Assembly (NCBI RefSeq): GCF_015999265.1
Contig: NZ_JAEAGR010000011.1
Location: 62,001-126,000 of the forward strand
From: Mobilitalea sibirica
Lineage (GTDB): Bacteria; Bacillota; Clostridia; Lachnospirales; Lachnospiraceae
Direction of reading: 5' to 3'
Length of the DNA stretch: 64,000 bases
Positions 17,567 through 26,906 of this stretch are shown piece by piece. The position numbers and the translations under genes are program-made. Below the pieces are notes generated by a model. The model did no database searches. It was not told the DNA's origin and saw only the letters and a program-made list of their open reading frames with translations. Within the stretch, counting starts at the first letter, position 1. The number at the start of each line of letters is the position of its first letter.

Positions 17567-18956
17567 GATGGAAATAAGTAATGAGATTACAATGGGTGTA
17601 GAAACGATAGGAGGTACAATAAATCAAAGTAGTCAGGAAAATGATAAGAAACATATTCGTAATAAGAAAGCTTTTTTGACTGCTTTACCGATCTTATCTC
17701 TTCTGGAAGTAACCTTACTGGGTGTCGCTCGTAATGCATCAGGGATGGATACGATTAAAATGGGTATACTAACATTCATTCTTACAGCAGCTGCTATATT
17801 TTTTATCCAATTTCAGGAGGATGATTTTCTTAACAAGCCTTATGCAAAAAGCATTATTTTAATCAGTTATCTTGGATCCTTAGGTTTAATTATGATACCC
17901 TTTTCACCTGAACTATTCAGTTTTTGGATGCTTGGAGCCCTTCTGGTTGCAATGATCATAGACAGTCGGCTGGGAATGCTGTTTTATTTTAATCTTACTT
18001 TTATCCTAGGTATCAGTATATCTCTTCGTCCGGAAACAACGATTCAATTATTGATTATGGGAATACTAATGGGGTTATTGTCTACTTCCTTAAAGCAAAA
18101 GGCTACTGTAATATATGCTGGAATTATTATTTTATCAACAAACATTACTCTGGCTTTTATTATTAACAATTTTGTTTTTGAGACAGGTACAAATTATAAC
18201 TATATAACATCATTTTTCAGTATCTTTGCGGTGCTTGTTACCGCCTTTTTATTGTCATCGTTCTATTTCAGACTAACGAAAGATATAGTACCTGTGATAA
18301 AAGAAGAGAAAGAAAATGAAACAGTTGCCGAGGTAGAACCGGAAGTTGCTGCGGGAAAAGTTTCCGGTGAAGTGACAATGATGATGGTTTCAGAAACGCA
18401 GGAAGCATTGGATACTCAGCCTTATGATAGGGATGTCCGGACAAGCTACGAGCTGTTGTTGGGGGAAGGCAATGAGATTCTATTAAGGATGAAGGAGTTT
18501 TCGGAGACACTTTATTCACACTGTATTATGATTGGAGAGTTGTCTTTTAAAGCAGCAAAAGAAATTGGGGCGGATGAGATGCTTGCAAAAGCCGGTGGTA
18601 TTTATCATGAGGCCGGTAAGATTAATGGTAAAAACTATATAGAAGAAGGACTAAAATTAGCGGATGAATATTCATTTCCCAAGGAACTTCGGGTGATTAT
18701 GAAACAGCACAATATCAAATATGAAAAACCAACTTCGGTCGAAGCGGCTATTGTTATGCTCTCAGATAACGTGGTTTCTACAATAGATTACATAAAGAAA
18801 ACTGGAGATAAAAAGTATACGGTAGAAAAGATAATCGATAATATTTTTAAGATGAGAATGGATAAGGGAACCTTTGATGAATCTGGAATATCTGTAAAGG
18901 ATTATAAGATACTGAAGGAATTTTATATGAATGAATTTAAGCATATGGAGATTTGA
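17553..18956 (+). CDS. Truncated, probably inactive PgpH/YqfF-like 7TM-HD protein
   Basis: 467 residues at the position of yqfF/pgpH, the 7TM-HD c-di-AMP phosphodiesterase, which is normally about 700 residues. The large extracellular N-terminal domain is missing: hydrophobic segments begin near residue 38 and end near 240, giving roughly six or seven membrane passes. The C-terminal HD-like domain (about 310-467) keeps SHCIMIGELS (His323) and the late Asp405 (LSDNVVS), but the HD motif reads His352-Glu353. The segment that should follow it with two more metal-binding histidines is deleted. Hydrolysis is therefore unlikely; a sensing or scaffolding role is possible. The ribosome binding site AGGGG lies inside phoH. 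Confidence 0.75.
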   Translation: MKKGKMEISNEITMGVETIGGTINQSSQENDKKHIRNKKAFLTALPILSLLEVTLLGVARNASGMDTIKMGILTFILTAAAIFFIQFQEDDFLNKPYAKSIILISYLGSLGLIMIPFSPELFSFWMLGALLVAMIIDSRLGMLFYFNLTFILGISISLRPETTIQLLIMGILMGLLSTSLKQKATVIYAGIIILSTNITLAFIINNFVFETGTNYNYITSFFSIFAVLVTAFLLSSFYFRLTKDIVPVIKEEKENETVAEVEPEVAAGKVSGEVTMMMVSETQEALDTQPYDRDVRTSYELLLGEGNEILLRMKEFSETLYSHCIMIGELSFKAAKEIGADEMLAKAGGIYHEAGKINGKNYIEEGLKLADEYSFPKELRVIMKQHNIKYEKPTSVEAAIVMLSDNVVSTIDYIKKTGDKKYTVEKIIDNIFKMRMDKGTFDESGISVKDYKILKEFYMNEFKHMEI

Positions 18957-19174
18957 CTCGCATAAAAAGAGATAAATGAAGCCTAGAATATGATGCCGGT
19001 AAGACATAGAATCTTAAAATAATTTAAAGAAAAAGTAAAATTTTTTATACTAAAAATCTTTAAGTAAAACTCTTAAAATAGTAATATTTATAAATAAATA
19101 AAAATCCTGATTTATGAAGGCTTGAAAGTTGTATGCCAATTTACAAAGATAGCTTGGAAAGGCGGTGTACCTGA

Positions 19175-19672
19175 TTGACGTTTCAATTTAATTATGAAGC
19201 TATAGAACCATCGGAATTTGCATATGAGGAAATGATTCGTAAGGTAATAGAGGCTTGTCTTGATTATGAAGAATGTCCCTATGAAGCGGAGGTTAGTATT
19301 TTAATAACCGACAACACGGTTATAAGAGAGATTAATAATGAGTTTAGGGGTATAGATGCACCTACGGATGTTTTATCATTCCCGACGATTGAATTTTTGA
19401 AGGCCGGAGGTTTTAATGAAATTGATGAAAACACAGGGAATTATTTTCATCCTGATACAGGGGAATTGCTTTTGGGAGATATCGTAATATCAATGGAAAA
19501 AGCAATACAACAGGCCAAAGATTATGGTCATTCACTAGAAAGAGAAATCGCTTTTTTGACAGCTCACAGTATGTTTCACTTAATGGGTTATGACCATTTG
19601 ACAGAGGATGATAGTAGTATTATGGAAATGAAGCAAGGTCAGGTACTAAACCAACTTCAGATATTAAGATAA
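19175..19672 (+). CDS. ybeY: Endoribonuclease YbeY (16S rRNA maturation)
   Basis: 165 residues. The zinc site of the family, His-x3-His-x5-His, is present as HSMFHLMGYDH near the C-terminus. Upstream stretches EINNEFRGIDAPTDVLSFP and LLGDIVISMEKA are also typical. YbeY matures 16S rRNA and acts in ribosome quality control. The start is TTG with GGAAAGGCGG 10-15 bases upstream; no better in-frame start exists before the conserved region. The usual downstream genes dgkA, cdd and era are absent, replaced by a YerB-type lipoprotein. Confidence 0.93.
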   Translation: MTFQFNYEAIEPSEFAYEEMIRKVIEACLDYEECPYEAEVSILITDNTVIREINNEFRGIDAPTDVLSFPTIEFLKAGGFNEIDENTGNYFHPDTGELLLGDIVISMEKAIQQAKDYGHSLEREIAFLTAHSMFHLMGYDHLTEDDSSIMEMKQGQVLNQLQILR

Positions 19673-19763
19673 AAATGTTTGATTTCACTTAAGTAGACAA
19701 TAGTTTAATTTAATCTATTTTGGTGATTCTATATTTAAACTTATGGAAAGGTACGGTTAATAC

Positions 19764-20888
19764 ATGAAAAAAATAGCTCTTAGCTTACTTGTTATATTAA
19801 TGATAGTTACATTAATAAGTTGTAAAAAAGATGACACGGATAATAATGGTAGTGCGATTAAGGACTACGTTGAAGATGATAATAAACAAAATGATATAAC
19901 TCCTACACCCACACCCACCAATACACCTGAGGTCGAAATAACGGAAGTTCCGGAGGAGATTAGTCGTGAAGGTCAGATGAGAAGTTTTCTAACCGGTTTA
20001 TGGGTCCCTGAAGAGGTAGGAAAAAAACGTCCCTATGCAATTCAGTTTAGTAATTTTAAAACAGTTTCAAATCAAAGCGGAATTGAACAGGCTGATATTT
20101 TGTATGAAGCTTTAGTTGAGGGTGGTATCACAAGACTACTGGGAATCGGTGAAAACTTTACCGGGGATCGCATTGGATCTGTTCGGAGTTCAAGACATTA
20201 TTATGCAAGTTTTGCCGATGAATATGATGCCATCTATATTCATTATGGAAAGACGAAATATGCGGTCAGCAAACTAAAGGAGTTGAAAATTAATAATCTG
20301 GATGGTGAGACCGGAACCGACGGTAATGTTTTTTATCGGGATAAGACCATGAGAGCGCCTCACAACGCCTTCACCAGTCTTGACAGAATATTAAGAGGTA
20401 TTGATAAAAGAGGCTATCGGACGGAGTATGAGGAAGGATATGAACCTCATTATTCATTTTATAAAGAGGATACGGATTTTGAAGGAGATACAAGTGCCAA
20501 TAAAGTAACAGTCAAATTCTCCCCTTATACGTCCCCTTATTTGGTTTATAACAATGAGGACAAGCTTTATTACCGTTACCAATTCGGAGGAGTCCATAAA
20601 GATTCCGTTACCGGAAAGCAGCTGGCTTTTAAGAATATCATTATTCAATTCGTTAAGCAATGGGATATTGACAGAAATGATTACCAAACCATGGAGCAGA
20701 AGGATGCCACCGGTTCCGGTTATTATATCTCAAATGGTAAAAAAATCAATATAACCTGGAAGAAGAATGAAAAAAACCGTTTTATGCGTTATTATGATGA
20801 AACCGGGCAGGAACTTACGATGAATCCCGGTAAAACTTTTATTGCTATATTTCCGAATGATCGTACAAAGGATGTAGTATTAGAATAA
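19764..20888 (+). CDS. YerB-like lipoprotein with DUF3048 domains
   Basis: 374 residues. The N-terminus is a lipoprotein signal, MKKIALSLLVILMIVTLISC, with a lipobox ending at Cys20. A Thr/Pro-rich linker (TPTPTPTNTPEV) follows. The rest (RPYAIQFSNFKTVSNQSGIEQADILYEALVEGG..., RIGSVRSSRHYYASFADEYDA, and the C-terminal ITWKKN...MNPGKTFIAIFP) fits the DUF3048 family typified by Bacillus YerB. The protein should be anchored to the outer face of the membrane. Function is not established. GGAAAGG precedes the ATG. Confidence 0.85.
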   Translation: MKKIALSLLVILMIVTLISCKKDDTDNNGSAIKDYVEDDNKQNDITPTPTPTNTPEVEITEVPEEISREGQMRSFLTGLWVPEEVGKKRPYAIQFSNFKTVSNQSGIEQADILYEALVEGGITRLLGIGENFTGDRIGSVRSSRHYYASFADEYDAIYIHYGKTKYAVSKLKELKINNLDGETGTDGNVFYRDKTMRAPHNAFTSLDRILRGIDKRGYRTEYEEGYEPHYSFYKEDTDFEGDTSANKVTVKFSPYTSPYLVYNNEDKLYYRYQFGGVHKDSVTGKQLAFKNIIIQFVKQWDIDRNDYQTMEQKDATGSGYYISNGKKINITWKKNEKNRFMRYYDETGQELTMNPGKTFIAIFPNDRTKDVVLE

Positions 20889-20917
20889 TTACCGATGATA
20901 AATTAAAGGAGAAAGAC

Positions 20918-22597
20918 ATGGCTACAAGAAAAAGCAGTAATCATTTTTTGGTGCAGGGCAGTATTTTGGCGGCTGCTTCCCTGATTGTTCGAATCATAGG
21001 ATTAATATACCGCATTCCAATGCAGAGAATTATTGGAGATGAAGGAATGGGGTATTACAATTATGCTTTTGAAATTTATAATATTGCATTAATCCTATCC
21101 TCCTACAGTTTACCTTTGGCAGTTTCAAAACTAGTAGCCTCCAGAGGAATTAACAGGGAACATAAAAATGCATATAGAATATTCTTATGTGCTTTGGGTT
21201 TCGCTACCTTGGTTGGTTTGACAGCTGCTTCGATTATCTTTTTTGGAGCCGAGTTTTTTTCTACTGTTATTAATAATGATCCTAACGCAGCACTTCCTCT
21301 TAGGATTTTAGCTCCAACAATTTTTGTATTCTCTGTTATGGGTGTCTTTCGTGGCTTCTATCAGGGTAAGAATACAATGATCCCTACCGCAGTATCTCAG
21401 GTATTAGAACAGGTAATTAATGCGATTGTCAGCGTCATGGCAGCTTATCTTTTAGTCCGCAGTTATAGTGCGAATATTAATATAGCCGCTTATGGAGCAG
21501 CCGGCGGTACCATGGGAACTTTGATCGGAGCGATGGCAGCTTTGTTATTCTTAATGTTTGTATTTGTATTATATAAACCATACTTGAATAAACAAATGCA
21601 TAATGACACATCCAGATACTTGGAATCCTATACCGATATAATTAAACTATTAATATTAACAATATCACCGATTATTTTAAGTCAGACGGTATACCATATT
21701 AGCGGATTAATTGATAATTCGTTGTTTGGTCATATTATGGCTACGAAAGAGGTTACACACTTTGATGAAACTGTGTTAACCAACATTCTTCCTGATCGGT
21801 TATATTCTGCTGAAAACAGAAGAGTTTTAATCGGAATTTACAGTAATAAATACCGATTACTTACGAATGTTCCGGTTGCGATTGCATCAGCAATAGGAGC
21901 TGCCATTATTACCAGTATTTCAGCAGCTAAGGTGAGAGGAATGGATGGGGTGATTCGAAGAAAAACCCATGCGGCCATTAAATTTAACATGTTAATCGCT
22001 ATTCCTTCCGCTGTTGGAATGGGCGTTCTTGCTTCACCGATTTTACAACTTTTATTTAAAGATGCGAATCAATTATCCGCTAATTTTATACGATTAGGTT
22101 CCATCGCCATCATCTTTTTCTCCCTATCTACCGTATCTACGGCTATATTACAGGGGGTAAATAAATTAAAAATTCCGGTGATTAACTCAGCTATTTCCTT
22201 AGGTATTCATATTCTTCTGGTATTTATATTACTAAAGTTTACCCCACTCAGTACATATGCCCTTGTCATCGGCAATGTTACCTTCGCGTTAGTGGTTACC
22301 ATTCTAAATTGGATATCCATAGAGAAATACTTAAATTACCGTCAAGAAATCATTAAAACATTTTTAATTCCTTTTGTTAGTGCGGGATTAATGGGTATTG
22401 CAGTTTATTTTACTTATGAGGGTTTGATTCGATGGACTGGAAATAATACATTATCAACGCTACTTTGCATAGGAGCAGCTATCATAATTTATTTTGCTCT
22501 AGTTATCTTCATGAAGGGTATTGAGGAAGATGAACTGACAAATCTTCCGAGAGGAGAAAAAATTATACATTTGTTAAAGAGACTACATTTACTATAA
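20918..22597 (+). CDS. MOP-superfamily polysaccharide flippase, SpoVB/MurJ-like
   Basis: 559 residues, mostly hydrophobic, with about 14 membrane segments. The N-terminal LVQGSILAAASLIVRIIGLIYRIPM and GDEGMGYYNYAFEIYNIALILSSYSLPLAVSKLV are typical of the SpoVB/YtgP branch of lipid-linked oligosaccharide flippases. These proteins move lipid II or related precursors across the membrane in growth or during spore cortex synthesis. I cannot tell a sporulation-specific SpoVB from a vegetative Amj/MurJ-type flippase. AAAGGAGAAAGAC gives a strong ribosome binding site 29 bases after the previous gene. Confidence 0.88.
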   Translation: MATRKSSNHFLVQGSILAAASLIVRIIGLIYRIPMQRIIGDEGMGYYNYAFEIYNIALILSSYSLPLAVSKLVASRGINREHKNAYRIFLCALGFATLVGLTAASIIFFGAEFFSTVINNDPNAALPLRILAPTIFVFSVMGVFRGFYQGKNTMIPTAVSQVLEQVINAIVSVMAAYLLVRSYSANINIAAYGAAGGTMGTLIGAMAALLFLMFVFVLYKPYLNKQMHNDTSRYLESYTDIIKLLILTISPIILSQTVYHISGLIDNSLFGHIMATKEVTHFDETVLTNILPDRLYSAENRRVLIGIYSNKYRLLTNVPVAIASAIGAAIITSISAAKVRGMDGVIRRKTHAAIKFNMLIAIPSAVGMGVLASPILQLLFKDANQLSANFIRLGSIAIIFFSLSTVSTAILQGVNKLKIPVINSAISLGIHILLVFILLKFTPLSTYALVIGNVTFALVVTILNWISIEKYLNYRQEIIKTFLIPFVSAGLMGIAVYFTYEGLIRWTGNNTLSTLLCIGAAIIIYFALVIFMKGIEEDELTNLPRGEKIIHLLKRLHLL

Positions 22598-22650
22598 ATG
22601 TATAAATAAGTAAATATTGGAGAATAATATATGCCAAAGGAGGGTTTCTA

Positions 22651-23313
22651 ATGAGACTCAGAAAGGCATATATTTATCTTTTAAGTTTTATAAGTCTATC
22701 TGTCATGTTCAGTACATGTTATTATCTCAGCTACAAACATGCTCTGAATGAATTTAATCGGCGCGCTATTGAAAGAAACCTGGAATTTGTCGGGTTACAG
22801 GATAATACTATGCCGACACCGAGCGTGAAAGAAGAGAATAATGAAACGGTATCTGTGAATGTACAACCTGATACGATACTACCGTCAACAAAATACACAC
22901 TTATGATATATGATATAAAATCCGGAACAAATGAAAAGTATGAACAAAACCCGCCGGGATATCTGGTTGGGCTAAACAGAGAAGAGGTACTGGAATATCT
23001 ATCGGAATACATGAGTGATTTAACCTTATCGGAATACAATAAGGGTTTACTTTCCTATGAACTGATCGAATTCTCAAGTGAAGCGGTGGTCCTTAGAAAA
23101 AGTTATGACCCTGATATGGTTCCGTTTCGTTTTTATGTTGCCGTTAAGGATGGCTATGTTGTTGTGTATAACAGTGATTTAAAATCTGTGTTTAGTTATA
23201 CCCATATAGAAGCAAAGAATTTACCTGAAGAGGATCGGATAGAACTAAGTAAAGGGATCTATCTTAATAGTATAGACGAGGTATATTCTTTGTTAGAAAG
23301 CTACTCGAGTTAG
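22651..23313 (+). CDS. BofC C-terminal-domain protein
   Basis: 220 residues. One N-terminal membrane segment or signal (about residues 8-26, YLLSFISLSVMFSTCYYLSY) is followed by a linker and a C-terminal domain with RFYVAVKDGYVVVYNSDL, TRIE-like THIEAKNLPEEDRIELSKGIYLNSIDEVYSLLESY. That pattern fits BofC, the forespore protein which restrains SpoIVB signalling to pro-sigma-K in Bacillus. The N-terminal domain of BofC is not clearly present. GGAGGG precedes the ATG. Its place after a SpoVB-like flippase fits a sporulation or cell-envelope setting. Confidence 0.72.
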   Translation: MRLRKAYIYLLSFISLSVMFSTCYYLSYKHALNEFNRRAIERNLEFVGLQDNTMPTPSVKEENNETVSVNVQPDTILPSTKYTLMIYDIKSGTNEKYEQNPPGYLVGLNREEVLEYLSEYMSDLTLSEYNKGLLSYELIEFSSEAVVLRKSYDPDMVPFRFYVAVKDGYVVVYNSDLKSVFSYTHIEAKNLPEEDRIELSKGIYLNSIDEVYSLLESYSS

Positions 23314-23467
23314 TAAAATTAAAAATTAATTAAGTGAATCTAAAGAAAGCCTTATAAAAACAAGAAACGCTTGAAATAATGTCTCCGGTAAAATATAATG
23401 AAACAAATATTAATTTGATTTTTATTATTTAAAATCAAAGGTTATTTGAAATCAAAAGTATTTTCAT

Positions 23468-23510
23468 ACAAATAGTGATTTCGATTTAAAAATATAGATT
23501 ACTATTTGTA
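23468..23510. promoter_or_regulatory. Inverted repeat upstream of the FAD oxidoreductase gene
   Basis: TACAAATAGT (23468-23477) and ACTATTTGTA (23501-23510) form perfect ten-base arms around 23 bases, in the 282-base gap between the BofC-like gene and the next gene. No U-run follows. It could be a regulator site or an mRNA hairpin. Nothing else is recognised in this gap. Confidence 0.4.
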
Positions 23511-23595
23511 AGCGAACTGTTTATTATTTACTAACAAGTTTATTTCTAAACACAAATTCAATTGAAATAAATTTGGTTCATCAGGAGGCATTTTA

Positions 23596-24957
23596 GTGAA
23601 TTTTGATGTTATCATTGTCGGTGCCGGAGCATCCGGTCTTATGGCAGCCATCACGGCTGCAAGATGTAACAGATCGGTGCTTGTGATCGAACAAAAAGAC
23701 AAGGCAGGAAAAAAAATATTGGCAACCGGTAACGGAAAGTGTAACTATACAAATCTTGTCCAATTACCGGAATGCTATCGCAGTAATGACAGCGCATTTG
23801 CAATGAAGGTGCTGTCTTGTTTTGATGTTCATAAAACTATTAATTTTTTTCGGGAGCTCGGTATATATCCCAAGGAACGTAACGGTTATCTTTACCCTAA
23901 TTCAGAGCAAGCGGTCAGTGTAGTTGAGGTGCTGTTAATGGAGTGTGATAGACTGGGGGTAACATTTGTATATGAAGAAAAAGTCATTGAGATAACACAG
24001 CCTTATTTTACTGTTCAAACAGAATACATTGGAACGGATACAAACAATAAGCTTAATTCAAATGTTAAAACCAATAATATAAAAAGTTTACAAAAATCGA
24101 ATAGAAATTATGTGAACCAAAATAGACGGAATTTAAAAACTCATGTAGATAATAAAAACCATGTTATCAGAAAGAAATATTATGGAAGAAATTTGATTCT
24201 GGCAACCGGTGGATGTGCATCACCTAAGTTGGGTTCTGACGGAAGCGGTTATTCACTTTCGAAAAGTCTCGGACACTCTGTCATAAAACCTCTTCCGGCC
24301 TTGGTTCAGTTAAGAGCCTCGGATAAATATTGCAAGACCTTATCCGGTGTGCGTTCTGCTGCGAAAGTAACTGCGTTTATGGGGAATTCTAAATTAGCTT
24401 TGGAAGAGGGCGAAGTACTATTTACGGATTACGGTATCTCGGGTATACCTGTTATGCAGATGAGTCGTTTTGTTGCAAAAGCTTTGGATCAAAAGCAAAA
24501 GGTTGCGTTAGAAATTGATTTTTTTGCTGATTTATCGATGGAAGAGGTTACTCGGTTATTAAAGGAGCGAATTTCATATCATATGGGTAAAACTTTAGAG
24601 CAAATGTTGGTTGGTTTTCTTAATCATAAACTGTCCTATATCATGATTAAGGAAGCGAAATTGGATCCATACCGGCCTTGCAACACTTTAAAAGAGCATG
24701 AGATTATCTTACTAACTAAGCAGATTAAAAGCTTCCATATGAATATAATTGATACCAACTCCTTTGAGAATGCGCAGGTATGTTCCGGAGGTGTTGATAC
24801 GAAAGAACTTAATCCGAAAACCATGGAATCAAAACTACTTAAGAATCTTTATTTAATCGGTGAATTGGTGGATGTAGATGGTACCTGCGGCGGCTATAAC
24901 CTGCAATGGGCTTGGAGTTCAGGTTATCTGGCAGGACAAGCGGCAGGAATGAAATAA
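23596..24957 (+). CDS. FAD-dependent oxidoreductase of the HI0933/YhiN (BaiN-like) family
   Basis: 453 residues. The N-terminal dinucleotide-binding motif is VGAGASGLMAAITAARC, followed by the family signature KKILATGNGKCNYTN. The second FAD region is RNLILATGGCASPKLGSDGSGY, and the C-terminus has CSGGVDTKELNP and DVDGTCGGYNLQWAWSSGYLAG. Related proteins are annotated as aminoacetone oxidase or, in bile-acid bacteria, BaiN; the substrate here is unknown. It is about 45 residues longer than usual because of an Asn/Lys-rich insertion at residues 145-192. The start is GTG with CAGGAGG eight bases upstream. Confidence 0.88.
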   Translation: MNFDVIIVGAGASGLMAAITAARCNRSVLVIEQKDKAGKKILATGNGKCNYTNLVQLPECYRSNDSAFAMKVLSCFDVHKTINFFRELGIYPKERNGYLYPNSEQAVSVVEVLLMECDRLGVTFVYEEKVIEITQPYFTVQTEYIGTDTNNKLNSNVKTNNIKSLQKSNRNYVNQNRRNLKTHVDNKNHVIRKKYYGRNLILATGGCASPKLGSDGSGYSLSKSLGHSVIKPLPALVQLRASDKYCKTLSGVRSAAKVTAFMGNSKLALEEGEVLFTDYGISGIPVMQMSRFVAKALDQKQKVALEIDFFADLSMEEVTRLLKERISYHMGKTLEQMLVGFLNHKLSYIMIKEAKLDPYRPCNTLKEHEIILLTKQIKSFHMNIIDTNSFENAQVCSGGVDTKELNPKTMESKLLKNLYLIGELVDVDGTCGGYNLQWAWSSGYLAGQAAGMK

Positions 24958-25043
24958 GATAATGTAATTATTAGATAATTATATTGAGCCTAAATCAAAT
25001 AATAAATGGAACATAAGTAAGAAATAAGGTAGATAGATAATAC

Positions 25044-25150
25044 ATTGTCATTAAAATATACAGATAGTGAACAGTGATTAAAATATTAAGATAAGGAATT
25101 GTCATTATAATATACAGATAGTGAATTGTTATTATAATATATAGATGATA
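25044..25150. repeat. Four imperfect copies of a 27-bp tandem repeat
   Basis: Units begin at 25044, 25071, 25098 and 25125 (exact 27-base period). The first and third are nearly the same (ATTGTCATTAAAATATACAG versus ATTGTCATTATAATATACAG); the second and fourth are more diverged. It fills the gap between two FAD oxidoreductase genes and contains no open frame of note. Confidence 0.8.
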
Positions 25151-25222
25151 TCATTAGCAGAAATAATAAGATGAAAGAATAACAGGAAAATAGCAAGTAA
25201 CAGATTATGAGAAAGGTGTTTT

Positions 25223-26824
25223 ATGATACGAATATCACAACTTAAATTACCTATAAGACATACACAACAGGATTTGGAACAGGCCGTATCCAAAGCTCTT
25301 CGTCTGAAAGCAATACAGATCGATCAGATTAACATTGTTAAAAAATCCATAGATGCCAGGAAAAAAAATGATATCAGATATATCTATACCATTGATGTTA
25401 CTTTAAAGCAATCGGAAGGATTATACGAGCCAGAGGTAATCAAACGAAGCAAAAACGTAAATGTAGCTTACTCGGAGAAATCAGAGTATACATTTAAACC
25501 TTCCGGACAGAATAAATTAAACCATAGACCGGTTGTTGTCGGTACGGGTCCGGCCGGATTATTTGCTGCATGGCTTCTGGCCAAACACGGTTATCAGCCA
25601 CTGGTTATAGAAAGGGGCGACGAAGTTGATAAACGAGTGAAAGCCGTTAAACATTTCTGGGAGAGTAAAGCCTTAGATCCGGAAAGCAATGTGCAGTTTG
25701 GGGAAGGGGGTGCCGGAACCTTCTCGGATGGAAAATTAAATACGATGGTGAAGGATGCTAACAATCGATATCCACTCATCATGGAGACCTTTGTAGCTCA
25801 TGGTGCACCCTCCGAAATCCTATATTTGAACAAACCCCACATTGGAACAGATAAGCTTCGTAATGTGGTAGAAAGCATGAGAAAAGAGATTATACAGCTG
25901 GGTGGTGAGGTCCGTTTTCGAACCAAGCTGACGGATCTTTTCATTGAAAATAATAAACTGGTTAAAATCGAGCTGAATCATAAGGAGGTAATATCCTGTG
26001 AAGTGTTGATATCGGCCATTGGACATAGTGCAAGAGACACTTTTCTCATGTTCTTAAAACGGGGACTTATGCTTTCACCCAAAGCCTTTGCAATTGGCCT
26101 GCGGATGGAACATAAACAAAAGATGATCAGCCAGTCTCAGTATGGTGATGCTTATATTCATCTACCGGCGGCTGACTATAAGCTGACACACCAAACAAAG
26201 TCCGGAAGAGGAGTCTATTCCTTTTGTATGTGTCCCGGAGGTTTTGTGGTAAATGCCTCATCGGAGGAAGGACATCTTGCAGTGAACGGTATGAGTAATT
26301 ATAATAGAGATGAAGAAAATGCCAACAGTGCCATAGTTGTAACTGTAACTCCGGAGGATTTCGGAAAGAATGAACCCTTAAGCGGTCTTTACTTTCAGCA
26401 AAAATGGGAGGCCCTGGCTTATAAAACAGGTAACGGGGATGTTCCAATCCAATTATTTGGTGACTTGTTAAGAAACAGAGAGAGTGTTACAATAGGTAAT
26501 GTTACACCTAATTTAAAAGGAAAATACCGTCTGTCAAATTTAAATAATTGTTTGCCGAACTTTGTGTTGGAAGCAGTCATAGAAGGAATACAGGCATTTG
26601 ATCATAAAATCAAGGGATTTGCTGAAGAAGAAGCTATTTTATCCGGAATTGAAAGCAGAACCTCATCCCCGATTAGAATTCACCGGGATGAAGCTTTTGA
26701 AAGTAATATTAAGGGCATTTACCCTTGCGGAGAAGGTGCCGGTTATGCGGGAGGTATCACCTCCGCTGCCATGGATGGAATTAAGATATTCGAAACAGTT
26801 GCTTCAAGATTCTTACCTATTTAA
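25223..26824 (+). CDS. FAD-dependent dehydrogenase, COG2509 family
   Basis: 533 residues. An N-terminal alpha/beta domain (MIRISQLKLPIRHTQQDLEQ...) of about 100 residues is followed by the FAD-binding motif VVVGTGPAGLFAAWLLAKHG and the family hallmark FGEGGAGTFSDGKLNT. The C-terminal FAD segment is GIYPCGEGAGYAGGITSAAMDG. This family is widespread in clostridia and uncharacterised; NAD(P)H- and FAD-dependent oxidoreduction is expected. GAGAAAGGTG lies before the ATG. It is followed by proB. Confidence 0.9.
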   Translation: MIRISQLKLPIRHTQQDLEQAVSKALRLKAIQIDQINIVKKSIDARKKNDIRYIYTIDVTLKQSEGLYEPEVIKRSKNVNVAYSEKSEYTFKPSGQNKLNHRPVVVGTGPAGLFAAWLLAKHGYQPLVIERGDEVDKRVKAVKHFWESKALDPESNVQFGEGGAGTFSDGKLNTMVKDANNRYPLIMETFVAHGAPSEILYLNKPHIGTDKLRNVVESMRKEIIQLGGEVRFRTKLTDLFIENNKLVKIELNHKEVISCEVLISAIGHSARDTFLMFLKRGLMLSPKAFAIGLRMEHKQKMISQSQYGDAYIHLPAADYKLTHQTKSGRGVYSFCMCPGGFVVNASSEEGHLAVNGMSNYNRDEENANSAIVVTVTPEDFGKNEPLSGLYFQQKWEALAYKTGNGDVPIQLFGDLLRNRESVTIGNVTPNLKGKYRLSNLNNCLPNFVLEAVIEGIQAFDHKIKGFAEEEAILSGIESRTSSPIRIHRDEAFESNIKGIYPCGEGAGYAGGITSAAMDGIKIFETVASRFLPI

Positions 26825-26862
26825 AATAATGAAATTCCACAAATGATAAACAGAACGTGCAA

Positions 26863-26888
26863 ATGAAACAAATAAACGCTTGTTTCAT
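26863..26888. promoter_or_regulatory. Nine-base inverted repeat before proB
   Basis: ATGAAACAA (26863-26871) and TTGTTTCAT (26880-26888) are perfect arms with an eight-base loop, 18 bases before the proB start. There is no U-run. It might serve as an operator or as a hairpin next to the proB ribosome binding site (AAAGGAG, 26895-26901). Confidence 0.45.
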
Positions 26889-26906
26889 GCAGTAAAAGGA
26901 GTATGT

